From Arcuatula senhousia (Eukaryota; Mollusca; Bivalvia; Mytilida; Mytilidae): a stretch of DNA of 64,000 nucleotides. The translations under genes were made by a program, and so were the position numbers. Location: the NCBI GenBank assembly GCA_963971305.1, contig OZ020307.1:9933501-9997500 (forward strand), read 5' to 3'. Under the pieces are notes generated by a model. The model did not search any database. It was not told the origin of the DNA and worked only from the letters and a program-made list of their open reading frames with translations. Position 1 is the first letter of the stretch; each line of letters begins with the position of its first letter. Below are positions 45,776-57,060 of the stretch, piece after piece.

Positions 45776-46450
45776 TTACCGGATTTGACACAATAAATTG
45801 CAACGCGATGGATGCGCCGTAAAGCAAACAGGAACTGCTTACTCTCTCAAAGCACCTGAGTTCACTCTCGTTACGACAAGAGTTTGCGTTGATAATTGAT
45901 TTTCAGTAGCTTTTGTGTTTCCGTGTTTTAGATGTTGTCTGGGTTTTTTTTTTCGTCCTGTTTTCGATGGTGTTTACTGGTTTTGTCTCTGCCCTTTTAT
46001 ATTTTTGACATTCGGAGCCCCATTGGTAGCTCTGCTTCTTTTAAAAGCCAAAAAGCAGTAATTTATTGATGAGAGAATTCTGTGACAGGCACTGAACTAC
46101 TTGCAAAATTATTTCTTTTTCAGGCTCGTTATAATGTTAGCTACAGTATTACTTCCCATGAAAGAAATGTGCCAAAGAATTTAGTGTATAGGTAAGAAGA
46201 AGAAGCAAACCGGATTTGAAACGCTGAATTGATCGTTATCAATGCGACGGACCACCTGTGTGTTGCAACAAGCAGGAGTTGCTGAACTCTTCCGGAGCAC
46301 TCAAGTTCATTATCGTTATGACTTAAGTTCGCGTTATTGTTTGCTACTGTTGTTTTTGTCTGTTTTTTTTTTAGTGTTGTTCTCGGGTTGTTGTGTCATT
46401 TCGACTTTTGACAATCGAATATCCCATTCGTACCCCTCTGCTTCTCCCCA
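45776..46450 (+). repeat. Two diverged copies of a probable Penelope 3' UTR
   Basis: 45776-46060 and 46205-46450 share 'ccggatttga', 'gcgatgga/gcgacgga', 'gcaaacaggaactgct' / 'gcaggagttgctga', 'gagcac...tgagttca', a T-rich tract and 'gacattcgga' / 'gacaatcgaatatcccat' then 'ctctgcttct'. The first follows directly on the RT fragment, so this is likely its 3' region in tandem. Confidence 0.5.
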
Positions 46451-46744
46451 AAATTGATGATTCCAGTTGATCAATCTCGGCTACCGCTACATCCCAGATT
46501 ATACATTGATGTCTCCTAGAATGACATGGCTAAAACTTACGGTCCTTTTTTTAAAGCCTTTTGTGATAACTTCAGAGCAGGCGAATAGATTTAGTACAAT
46601 ACTTATCAAGGTTAACAAATTTCAAATAAAACTGTTTCCCTACGTCAGAAACGAGATAATTGAAACCGACGAAATTAATATGTTACAATTTGTCAGACAG
46701 TACGGAGTTTTTCCAGGAGTTTGAATATTTGAGCCGATGGTGCT

Positions 46745-47352
46745 ATGAAGGTTAAGAATTACAACTCTGAAAGTATCCAGAGTCACGGCCACCAATGTCC
46801 TAAATCACAAACCCAATTTATGCGAGAAAATTTGTTTGGAGAAGTTTCTGGTAATGATTTTGGGGAGGAGTCTTCTGGTAAGTGTGGTTTTATTTTTCAT
46901 GTGTATTGTCATTCCTCAGTCATCTTCTTGTGAAAATCGGAGAATGTAGTCAGTTGTAGCTATTACTAGAGCATACAAAACAACTTATTTCAGACAATAT
47001 ATCGTTACAATTCAATTTTTCTGTGGACGTGTCTTGAATTTTACACCTTTGGCCCCTCGGCCAAAAAATGAAATATACTGCATTCTCTTATTGTTTAAAT
47101 AAAGCTTGGAATGATAATAAAGATGAAAAAATCAAACACACTTATCATTAAACGGAGGTTCTTCTAACGAATTTCCTCGCATAACCAAAAGTTATGATTT
47201 AGGACATTGGTGGCCGTGAAAGTCGTGTATCCGCTAGTGACATTGCTAGCATAAATGAGACCTTTAGTAAATATGTTTTTTTAATTTATCTTTTTTTAGA
47301 GAGAGGTTCAAATATCCATCTAGGCAGTGAAAGGGTGGAAATCCAACAGATT
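46745..47352 (+). CDS. Candidate 5' exons of ENGASE
   Basis: Two open segments with good splice sites: 46745-46877 (ATG start, in-frame TGA just upstream at 46730, donor tctg/gtaagt) and 47300-47352 (acceptor tttttttag, donor att/gtaagt). They join in phase 1 without a stop (ending VEIQQI), and the second leaves in phase 0, which is the phase in which the first confident ENGASE exon (57804) begins. The resulting 62 residues are low in recognisable motifs; N-termini of ENGASE proteins are poorly conserved, so homology cannot confirm this. They might belong to another gene or to none. Confidence 0.45.
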
Positions 47353-47734
47353 GTAAGTAGTTGAATTACTATGCTGTGCATATTCTAGACTGCTGTGTTC
47401 TCCAAGCAATAAGACACTAATTTATTAATTACTGATAGTTTGTTGACCGTTATATCATGTGCTATGTGTTTTATGGAAATTGTAAAATGTAAATTTTATT
47501 AAATCAGAAGGTTTTTTTTTTCCGATTTGCAATAACCTTCTACATCAGTACTTTCTCCTTTTGACCCACTATTCGCCGTTATCGTCCTATGTTTCCGGCA
47601 GCAACACTTTTGTGTTTGAGAATACATCAAAGCTTTAAATTATCCGTTTTGGTAGAGCGCCTCTGATGAGTCTTGGTTTTATTGTTCTATGCTCTCCATA
47701 ATCATATAGTATTTGGCATTTTCAATATTTTTGG

Positions 47735-47790
47735 TAGAGCGCCTCTGATGAATCTTGACTATAGACGAAACGCGCGTCAGACGTAGCTAA
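47735..47790 (+). ncRNA. Hammerhead-ribozyme-like motif, degenerate
   Basis: CTGATGA (47745-47751), a short stem II (tct / aga), GAAA core (47767-47770), a short stem III (acg / cgt) and the TA cleavage-site position (47784-47785) occur in hammerhead order. Compared with the form common in bivalve repeats, the first stem II pair and one stem III pair are disrupted, so self-cleavage is doubtful. A truncated copy of the left half is 82 bp upstream (CTGATGA at 47663). Hammerheads are known in Penelope-like elements and small bivalve retrozymes. Confidence 0.5.
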
Positions 47791-47799
47791 ATTTACTGT

Positions 47800-48358
47800 C
47801 TGGAACTTTGTTGTTATTTTTATTTAATATATATATAAATCCTTGCCATTTCGTCTCGTGAATTATCGTATTTCCGATATCTGTCGAAACTTCACACGAT
47901 TAAAAAAAAATGATAGAAACACCAACGGCGATAAACACGAAAAGATGAGATTAAAATTATATTAAGCACCTATTAAGATACGCAGATTCAAAGAATTTCT
48001 TTCTGAAGTTGCATTGGCAGTTTTCCCTGTTTAAATATCTTCAGGACTTCCATGATGGAACTAAACGGGTAAATATGTTGCGTGTGCTATTGCATCTAGC
48101 TGCCCTATTGCTTGTATTTCATTGGCAGGTGGTGGTTTTTTTCAGGTTAACTTTCAGATCTATAAAATCTTCTTTATTTTTCTTTGTGTTTTACTCTATG
48201 TAATCGTGACTACCAGTAGCACCTTTCTATTTGATACCACTTGTTTAAAAAGAACTGACTTATTTTAGCAGCTTTATTTCTCTATATAAGAACTGTTCTC
48301 GAACAATATCCTGAAAAGAAATCAAAATTCAAGATTTAATATGCAAAAACACCCTCAT
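47800..48358. other. Intronic AT-rich sequence, no feature seen
   Basis: If ENGASE extends to 46745 this lies in its long second intron. No exon or repeat recognised. Confidence 0.4.
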
Positions 48359-48883
48359 GCCACTCAAAATCGATTCCTAGTTCGTCGAACATTTTTGGTA
48401 GAAACAGGTAGCGAGCGCGAAAAATTTTTACTTTTCGTTGTTTTACCCCACAGAACTGTTAACTTCAAGAGATGATTTTTCACCTAGCCAGTGGCAAATT
48501 TAAAAAAATCAGAATTAAAATCTACTTCATATCAAGCGAGCATTAAAATTTTAGGTCTCATTTTAAGAGCATTTAGATATATTATATCATGCGTTTTACT
48601 AATTAAGATTTTCCACACATGTTTTGATGTTTTAAAATGACTGAAATGACTGACAGTGACAAGATGCGATCCAACGACATGATAAAAAGTTAAATCTATG
48701 AAAAATTAACATATATTCACTTTCAAAAGCATGAAGTGCGTGCTAAAAAAATACTGTTATTTTGGACGCATACGCGGATAAGTCCTGGCCAGAAACGGGG
48801 ATTTTTATCGTTTATATACTATTTTTTGTCGACAATTTTAAGATGACGGGATTCCGACGAACTAGGAATCGACTTGGAGTGGC
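48359..48883. mobile_element. TIR element, ends GCCACTC..CGATTCCTAG
   Basis: Inverted ends of about 29 bp (gccactcaaaatcgattcc and onward; complement at 48855-48883) with two to three mismatches enclose 525 bp of noncoding AT-rich DNA. Confidence 0.6.
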
Positions 48884-49054
48884 CTAATAGAGATTTCAAA
48901 ATTTGAAACCTGTATTAGAGGAACAATTTTAAAACTAGTGATAGAAATGTGATTTTTCAGCCTTTAAAACAAAACAAAAATTCAGTCAGATCAAGATATC
49001 AATAAACGGCTTACACATCCGGAGCAAACAAGTCCAATCTCCTTTTGACGCCAG

Positions 49055-49337
49055 TTGTCGTTGCTGAACTGCAATTGTATTGTGGGTTTTTTTGCGGTAG
49101 ATCTACTGAATATTTTGGAATGTGTTGGCTTGTTTATTTTTTCGCCGATTCTTTTGGCCTATTGCGATAGATTTTACTTTTCTTTATTATTACATCTGAT
49201 GTGTATGTTTTTATTTACAATATGCATATGTATTTTTACTTCCAAATCTTGATATCTGTATACATATTATATTGGGCCTTAACCATGTAATATTGATGTG
49301 TTTGTGCCAATAAAGTATTATTATTATTATTATTATC
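49055..49337 (+). repeat. LINE-like 3' end with ATT-repeat tail, first copy
   Basis: Ends 'tgtgccaataaagtatt' followed by ATT repeats (about 49313-49336), the typical 3' signature of a LINE or SINE. The last about 170 bp recur at 49827-49985. Confidence 0.45.
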
Positions 49338-49339
49338 AA

Positions 49340-50345
49340 CACCTGACCCATTTCCCTGCTTATTCACATATCATTACCTGACTTACCGGTATTTCTTCAT
49401 TAGTTGGTGAAATATCAATACCTGAACTATTTCCCCATTAGCTACCTGACCTATTTCCTCATTAGCTGGTGACATATAAATAATTGACCTATTTCCTCAT
49501 TAGCTGGTGACAGACATATCAATACCTGACCGATTTCTCCAATAGGTGGTGACATATCAATACCTGACATATTTCCCCAATAGGTGGTGACATATCAATA
49601 CCTGACATATTTCCCCAATAGGTGGTGACATATCAATACCTGACATATTTTTCCAATAGGTGGTGACATATCAATACCTGACATATTTCCCCAATAGGTG
49701 GTGACATATCAATACCTGACATATGTCCCCAATAGGTGGTGACATATCAGTACCGGACTTATTTCCCCTCAGTTGGTGATGGGAGCATCCTTGTTCATTA
49801 TATATTGTATGAGCACTAGAAAAAGCCTATTGTGATAGATTATACTTTTTTTATTATTACATCTGTATGTTTTTATTTACAGTATGCAATTGTATTTTTA
49901 CTTCCATATCTTGATATCTGTATACATATTAAATTGGGCCTTAACCATGTAATATTGATGTGTTTGTGCCAACAAAGTATTATTGTTACCTGACCAATTT
50001 CCCTGCTTGTTGTTCACATATCAATACCTGACCTACCGGTATTTCCTCATTAGTTGGTGAAATATAAATATCTGACCTATTTCCTCATTAGCTGGTGACA
50101 TATAAATAACTGACCTATTTCCCCATTAGCTGGTGACATATCAATACCTGACCTATATATTTCCAGGTCAGTCGGTGACATACCAATACCTGATCTATTT
50201 CCCAATTAGTTAGTGACATACCAATACCTGACCTATTTCCCTTTTTGTTGCTCGTGGTGTTATACCTGTCCTTTAAGTCCCCCATATGTAAGGTTGTTAA
50301 CATATACTTGTAAATGCCTGACCTATTTTCCTATTGGTTGTTCAC
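49340..50345 (+). repeat. 38-bp tandem array inside a 674-bp duplication
   Basis: Units 'acatatcaatacctgacata' plus 'tttccccaataggtggtg' repeat with a 38-bp period at 49530-49760; older, more variable units (tcattagctggtgacat) lie at 49340-49530 and 49995-50345. The whole block from about 49153 (LINE-like tail plus array start) recurs from about 49827. Confidence 0.75.
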
Positions 50346-50639
50346 AGATACAGACATGGTGGACACAGATGGCCACTTCTCCATTGCCACATGAACACTC
50401 ATTACCGTGATTACAAAACGCTCGTTTCTGCACTGTAATCTCTCTACAAACAAGCTTAAACATATATATAACGTGTCCGATGCGCCCTATTATGTCCAGT
50501 TTGCGCCCAATTATGTCTATTTTAATCACAAGCAGTACGTGTCCGAAATTCTCTAGCCGAAACGTGTCCAATTCATGGTACGGCCAAACGTGTCCTCTCA
50601 GGCGAAGGACCGGTGAGCATCAGGGAGCCGCCTCGACTA

Positions 50640-51430
50640 TCCGTTTTGGGTTAGCAGTTCAATGGGCTATTAATTTTATGCTGTTATTCTCTCCCGGTGT
50701 TTCTTTTGATTGTCCTATGGTATCCATGTACATCCTCAACTATCAGGTTAAAATCAAGTAGCCACATCGACTATCATGTTAGCATCAGGGAGCCGCCAAA
50801 CTATAGGGAGCCGCCTTGACTATCAGGTTAGAGTTAGCATTTCAATAGGCTATTGGTTGTATGCTGTCATTCTCTCCTGGTGTTTTTCTTGATTGTCCTA
50901 TGGTATCCATGTGCCGCCTCCTCTATCGGGTTAAAATAAAGTAGCCACCTCAACTATAGTGTTAGCACCAGGGAGCCTCCTCGACTGTCAGTTGAGCATC
51001 AGGGAGCCGCCTCGGCTATCAGTTTAGCATCAAGGAACCGTCAAACTATAGGGATCCGCCTTCAGGTTAGCATTTCAAAAATGCTATTGATTTTATACTG
51101 TTATTCTCTCCTGGTGTTTCTCTTGATTGTCCTATAGTATCCATGTGCCGCCTCCACTATCGGGTTCAAATCAAGTAGCCATCTCTACTATCGTGTTAGC
51201 AACAGGGAGCCGCCTCAATTGTCAGTTTAGCATCAGGGAGCCGCCTCGGCTATCAGGCTAGCATCAAGGAACCGTAAAACTATAGGGATCCGCCTTCAGG
51301 TTAGTATTTCAAAAATGCTATTGATTTTATGCTGTCATTCTCCTGGTGCTTCTCTGAATTGTCCTATAGTATCCATGTTCCACACCTCGACTATCAGGTT
51401 AACATTAGGGAGCCACTTGGAATATCGGGT
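50640..51430 (+). repeat. Tandem repeat, unit about 180-240 bp, four units
   Basis: Units begin 'ggttagcatttcaa' at about 50649, 50832, 51064 and 51297, each followed by 'atgctgtcattctctcctgg', 'ttgattgtcctatggtatcc' and then several shorter 'catcagggagccgcctc' subrepeats. Two-level repeat structure. Noncoding. Confidence 0.7.
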
Positions 51431-52189
51431 TTTTAGTATTTTTCAAGTTTTATTTGTGAATCGATGTCTATTAAAACGAATGGCCCAAACTTAAATGATA
51501 CATGTAGCCATGGACTAGAAACGTTTGTTTTGGCGACGCAAATTGGACATTATTTGGCGTAATATGCTCTGTAGACACGATTGGGCGTGAAGTAGACACA
51601 TATGGGCACATCAGACACGTTTGTGGGAAGGGATGAATTTATGAGTTTACAGCGTATAGTTTTATTTAAGTATTTGAAAATTAAAATTCAGAAACAAGGG
51701 TACTTTAATAGAACAATTGCTTATGTGAATTTCTCACCCTTTTGGAGCACTTGGGTACACTTTTGAAAGAGGAGTTTGTGTTCCTGATTGCAGTTTAGCT
51801 GTGTTATGATTTTTTTTCATAGTGGTTTCGTCTTTGTGACTCTTCTTTGATTTGAGGTTCAAATGCTATTTCTTTGTCAGTCTTACACAAAGTAAATATG
51901 TATGATGATTTATGACAAATTGGAAATGATGGTGCTGGTTGGATACTTGCGTATTTTGAAGCGCTTCTGGTCCGGCTAAAAAAAAATACCAAACAGTTCC
52001 GTAAAAGAATTTATAATCCACAAATATAGTTACAACGTGAATAAATGTTGGTTTTCACAAAGTATATCGATCTGATTACATAGTTTTTTGGCTACATAAT
52101 TGTAAGCAAATTGCCAAAATGAGATAATGGTTTGGTACCATATATACCCGAAAAAAAGGCCTTTTATAAAAGATACCGGTAATGTGATG
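51431..52189. other. No gene recognised
   Basis: AT-rich intronic-type DNA. No supported feature. Confidence 0.4.
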
Positions 52190-52265
52190 TGGAATTAGTG
52201 TACTAGACAAGCAAGCGGCAATTAAAAAAATACAATTCAAAAACAGCCAACAGCCTATGAGGCTA
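52190..52265 (-). mobile_element. Penelope-like 3'-end fragment
   Basis: 'gatgtggaattagtgtacta', 'caagcggcaatt' and 'aacagccaacagcc' match the family terminus at 21580-21665 and 30977-31070. Confidence 0.6.
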
Positions 52266-52804
52266 GTAGAATTTTTTGAATGCTTTTAGGATTACCTATT
52301 GTGCCATTTTAATGTAAATACCTTTATAGTTGTATGCTTTGTTTGGGTTTTTTTTAGTCTTTTTTTTTTGTAAGTTAAAACATATTATATATATACTTGG
52401 GCATCCACAAAGTATTTGACAAATGGAGCTGTTTGGGTTGGTCCGGCAGAGAATGGTGTTCCTACATTCCAAACAACCAGCGAAAGCTGAAGCTGAAATA
52501 CAATTACATCTTGAAATACCAAGTATTCACTTTTTTGTGGCTAAGGTTAACATAAAAAAGACAGAAATATAGTTTGATTGTCCTGATGCCGTAGCTTGTA
52601 TTGGATCTTGGAAAAAATAATACAATGTTTTTGGCAATCTTCAGATGGTATACAAGCGGTAAACGATAGCCAATAATACCCACGAGGAAATGGAAAGTTA
52701 ATCTGAAATAAACACGCATGAAACAGCATGTATAACAAAGCCAAGATTGAAATCTGAAAAAAAAACTTACGTTACCGAAGCTTGGGTGACGTATGCATAC
52801 ATTA

Positions 52805-53021
52805 GGGTGTCACAGCCCTTTTGGTACGCGGTATTCCGTGCTTTTTAAAGGGTATTCGGAACGCGAAGGTGTGGTACGCGGCACGCGATGTTCCGAATTT
52901 TTAGGCTTTTGGTACGCGTACGCCGTGATCTTTAAAGTATTCGGTATTCCAGTCTTTTTAACGGTATTCTGTCCTTTTTTAAACTGTATTCGGTATTCCG
53001 GGGGCGGGGGCTGTGACACCC
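52805..53021. mobile_element. MITE, TIR GGGTGTCACAGCCC
   Basis: A perfect 14-bp TIR (52805-52818 and 53008-53021) bounds 217 bp. The interior repeats 'ggtacgcg', 'cggtattcc' and 'ctttttaaa' words in tandem. The motif 'catacat' occurs on both outer sides but not flush with the ends. Confidence 0.7.
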
Positions 53022-53519
53022 CCATACATGGTGAAGGTCTAGACCACTATGTAATCCATAAAAGAGAAATAGGATAATCAAAGAACGAAAGGAGAAGTGT
53101 ACTTCAAACCAAAAAAAAAACTCACCAAAGAGACACACAAAGACAGATATTCCTTTCATTTTGAATTGATATGACAATGAGTGCCAGGCGGAGTCTCGTC
53201 TTATCAGACCAGAGGTTGTAAGTTATACCGGTATACATCTTATCTTGATAAAAGACTCCAAGGAAAATATGTGCAAAGATTATAATGTTATTCACAATGT
53301 AATGTAATGTAGTAACATTAACACAACTGTCACTAGAAGACTATTAGGCCACTCTGCTGTGGTGATTTTAGTTATCATGGCTGACCAAAAATGAGCCTAG
53401 ATTTGAAATTCGCCTTCATCTCATCGTCCAAATCATTTAAAAATCACATCTGTTAGGTTGTCGCGGTGAGTGAGTTGATTTTTATGCCCTTGCAACACTA
53501 TATAGGTTATACAAAGGCG
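53022..53519. other. No gene recognised
   Basis: AT-rich; no exon or repeat recognised. Confidence 0.4.
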
Positions 53520-54090
53520 AAGGTTGTAGCAGAGTTATGTCCCGACAGGCACACCAGGTTGTTGCAGAGTTATGTCCCGAGAGGCACACCAGGTTGTCAC
53601 AGAGTAATGTCTCGAGAGACACGCCAGGTTGTCGCAGAGTTATGTCCCAAGAGACACGCCAGGTTGTTGGGGAGTTATGTCCCGAGAGGCACGCCAGGTT
53701 GTTTGGGAGTTATGTCCCGAGAGGCACGCCAGGTTGTCGCAGAGTTATGTCCCGAGAGGCGCGCCAGGTTGTTGGGGAGTTATGTGACTTATGTCCCGAA
53801 TGACACATCAGGGTATCACAGAGTTATATCCCGGGAGACACTGCGTCATGTTGTCGGGAAGTTATGGTCCGTAGTCTACTAGAGATACGCCAAGTTGTCA
53901 CAGATTTATTCCCAGAAAGACACGCCAGGTTCATGGTTGTCACAGAGTTGTCTCGGGAGATGCGTCAGGTTGTCACATTGTATGTCCCTAGAGACGTGTC
54001 GGGTTGTCGCAGAACCGTATGTCCCAGGATATACGTCAGGTTTTCGGGAGTCATATCCCGAAAGGCACACGAGATTGTTGCAGAGCTGAG
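53520..54090 (+). repeat. 35-bp minisatellite, about 15-16 copies
   Basis: Unit 'ggttgtcgcagagttatgtc' plus 'ccgagaggcacgcca'. The left half is regular at 35 bp; the right half has diverged units and indels. Because 35 is not divisible by three and the unit lacks stops in more than one frame, the array gives overlapping open frames (for example 53466-53882) that are artefacts of the repeat. Confidence 0.85.
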
Positions 54091-55428
54091 AAAATTAAAA
54101 CTTTAGTTTTATCATCTCAGTGTTGAGTTATAACAAGAGAGACACAGCTTTGAAAGTTTAAATATGGGAGTCCATAATGGGAGTTTGCACAATAAAACTG
54201 GGTGGTGGTCTTTTTTTAAATCTTACATCGTCAATCGGTGTTTTTGAAGGCACCGGATTTTTTGATGCAGTGAAAAGCCGCCAGCGTATAGTAAGATGCT
54301 CCATAGTCTACTGGTGGTTCAGGCTTACAAAAGATGACACAGCAATCAGGAGCATGGGTGTTTGTATGGCTGTCCATTGAGTCCTCTTGATAATGTTGTT
54401 AGTACAGCTCTTGGAGAAAACAGACAAGATTTTTCGATTATAAAAAGGCCACTATAAAAAAAAAACTCGACAATGACTAAGACTCCGAAATTTGATGCTA
54501 CAGTATCAAGAGAGTAATTGTTGTCATGAGACGACGAATAGAAAATGGCCAATGACTATGCCTTTTGTGGAACTCTTTGAATAAAGGTAATAACAAAACT
54601 ACCGAACTTGAATGATCAATCTCATAGTCCAGAGAGTTGAGTTGGTATACCTGACGTCTTTTTTCTAATACGTACAGCCGCATGTGTTCTGGTCTATGGG
54701 AAACTCGACATTTGATTTAATTTCACTGAGTTTCCTTTTGAACTTCTTATTCAGTATGAACACGTATTTGGTAGGGCACCGTATTTAAAGTCTCGAAAAA
54801 TAAAAAAAAAATACAATCCATCTTATTTGATGGAGAATATGCCAATCTGCTATTTTGTACGGTTGACTTCATTTTGTCTCGTTTCTTTGATATGTATCAT
54901 AGACCTGTATGTATGTATGAACTCCATTGAAGTCTATTTAGAAATTATAAACGGAGTTCGATCACCACGTGGACTGGATCCTGAGGCTCTAAACCTTCAT
55001 GAGACAGACATGAATTATTCGATAAAAGAAAATTTATTTTGCACAAATTGTTACAAGAAAATAGGACATGTTTATAACTTTTAAAAATACTTTACAACCT
55101 GAACATGATTGTGAAAACTTCAGTTGAATTTCAAACATGACATCCAGTCCATGAAACGGCTGCTCAACTTATGGTTGAACCAGTCAGAAACCGTCTCCCA
55201 CTACGTTGACGTTCTAGTAGGATTCGGTGGTCTTAAATGCTAACGAAAATGAACCATAAATATTTATTCCAATTTCAAGGGTGAACTATTTAAACTCAAA
55301 AACTTCAAATCAATCACTATTATTTATTTAAAAATACATGTACTCGAGTTTTAACAATATGTGCTTAAAATGATAACTTTATAAATCTTTTAAAACAAAA
55401 TAATACATTAGTAACAAATACCTTTTAT
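54091..55428. other. No gene recognised; short frame at 54827-55084
   Basis: An 85-codon frame at 54827 begins with a hydrophobic segment, but I see no homology or splice support. The segment 55055-55140 recurs at 56433-56520. Confidence 0.35.
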
Positions 55429-55460
55429 CATAGACCTGTATATAAATATACAGGTCTATG
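55429..55460. repeat. Palindrome 'catagacctgta', second copy
   Basis: A near-perfect palindrome with the same arms as 7243-7275; a half-site follows at about 55498. Confidence 0.65.
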
Positions 55461-55540
55461 CTTTTATTAAATTGAAATAAACAGTTCATTCCAACATCAT
55501 AGACCTGCAGTATATTAGAATTTAGAAAGGGACATAATTA

Positions 55541-55854
55541 TGGCAAGCCAAAGTGGACAAAAGTCCCTATTTTTTAATATTAAAAATTCATTCAGTTTTA
55601 ATATTAAAAAATGAATTTTTAATATTAAAAATTGAATTTCTAATATTAAGAAATGAATTCTTAATATTAAGAAATGAATTCTTAATATTAAGAAATGAAT
55701 TTCTAATATTAAAAAAATAAATTTCCAATATTAAAAAATCATTTTTTAATATTAAAAAATCCTCGAATTTCTAATATTAAAAATTATTTTTTAATATTAT
55801 AAAATGAATTTTTAATATTAAAAAATAGGGACTTTTGTCCACTTTGGCTTGCCA
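55541..55854. mobile_element. Foldback element with AATATT tandem core
   Basis: Arms of about 45 bp starting TGGCAAGCCAAAGTGGAC are perfect or near-perfect inverted repeats. The centre is about 230 bp of 'ttctaatattaaaaaatgaa'-like units of about 20 bp, each itself palindromic around AATATT, so the entire element can fold at several scales. Confidence 0.75.
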
Positions 55855-56432
55855 TACATAATTGTCTCTCGGACACAGGCATGCTTGAGCTCATTTACCA
55901 CAATTATCCTATTCTTTTCAGTACTCTTACCTATTTCAGATCTTTCTGATATTTCGATTCATTTCCAAATATTTTAGGGTCAAATTTTCCCGCCAATTAT
56001 CTACCCTGAAATTTCTATTTTGCATTAAAAAAGTGTGTTTCATTCCCCTCTCCTTTTATTGAACATTTTGTAAACAAATTAGATGACAACCAATGTTGAA
56101 CAATTATTGTAGTCACAACACAAAACAAAGTGTTTGAAGTACATGTAATTATAAGTGATAACCTAAATGTAAGACCTTAGATCTATATACATTCTTTATT
56201 TGGTCCAGTTGAATAGCCCAGGAACAATTTAAAACAATTATTTAAAATTCCTAAATAGCCATGCCCATAGTCTTAAAAATTAAGATTTGTGATTTACATG
56301 CCCAAATGGTGAAATCCTGAATTAGTTTTTGGCCTTTTTATCCAATACAAAATTCATCCAAAATTCACTTGCTCGAAAGGATTTTTACTGTTCAGATGCT
56401 AGGGGCAGTGCTAATTTCGAAGTCAGTAGCCA
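55855..56432. other. No gene recognised
   Basis: AT-rich, no feature seen. Confidence 0.4.
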
Positions 56433-57060
56433 GGACATGTTTATAACTTACAAATTAAAATTCTTTACAACCTAAAATTGTGAAAACTTCAGTCAGAAGT
56501 TTGGAATTCAAATGAAATGAATTTCTAGAGAAGCAGAAGCAACATATAGTGGTCATTTTTGGCACTATCCGACGACTTGCGTCCTGAGGTGAGACCAAAA
56601 AAAAATCTGTTGCATTTTTCCAGGCAACTACATACATTGTACATGCATGCTCTTGATACTTTGCATGCAGCTTCATCCTATATAGGACATTTACCATATG
56701 ATGTAAAGCAATTTTGTGGCTGAAAACTAACTGCTCCCTTTTTAATGAATACGCAAGATTTAATATATAAAGGACTTTAATCAAGTTAATACAAATTTTC
56801 GTTACACTTTTTCAAACAACTACATACATGCAGGCTCTTGATACTTGCATGCAGCTTCATCCTATAGTACTATGTGATGTAAAGCAATTTAATGTAGAAA
56901 ACTAAATTAACTACTGGTAATTCCTATTTGACAAATACTAAATAAAATTATAATAGAGGACTTGAATACAAATTTCTGATACACTTTTCTAATCAACTAC
57001 ATTCAGCAGGCTCTTGATACTTTGTGTGCAGCTTCTATAGTGTAAAGTGATTTTTACCCA
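56433..57060 (+). repeat. Local duplications: copy of 55055-55140, then about 180-bp tandem units
   Basis: 'ggacatgtttataactt' then 'ctttacaacct' and 'tgtgaaaacttcagt' match 55055-55140. Three units with 'aactacatacat', 'aggctcttgatact', 'tgcagcttc' and 'atgtaaagcaattt' follow at about 56629, 56816 and 56994. Confidence 0.65.

Noticed and set aside
46467..46724. 85-codon frame directly upstream of the candidate ENGASE start
   Set aside because: No homology recognised, and it ends in a stop before the ATG at 46745; at most 5' UTR.
53466..53882. 138-codon Arg-rich repeat protein
   Set aside because: Product of a 35-bp minisatellite, with comparable open reading in another frame.
54827..55084. 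85-codon frame with a hydrophobic N-terminus like a signal peptide
   Set aside because: The hydrophobic start is expected in AT-rich DNA, and part of the segment (from 55055) is duplicated at 56433 as noncoding repeat.
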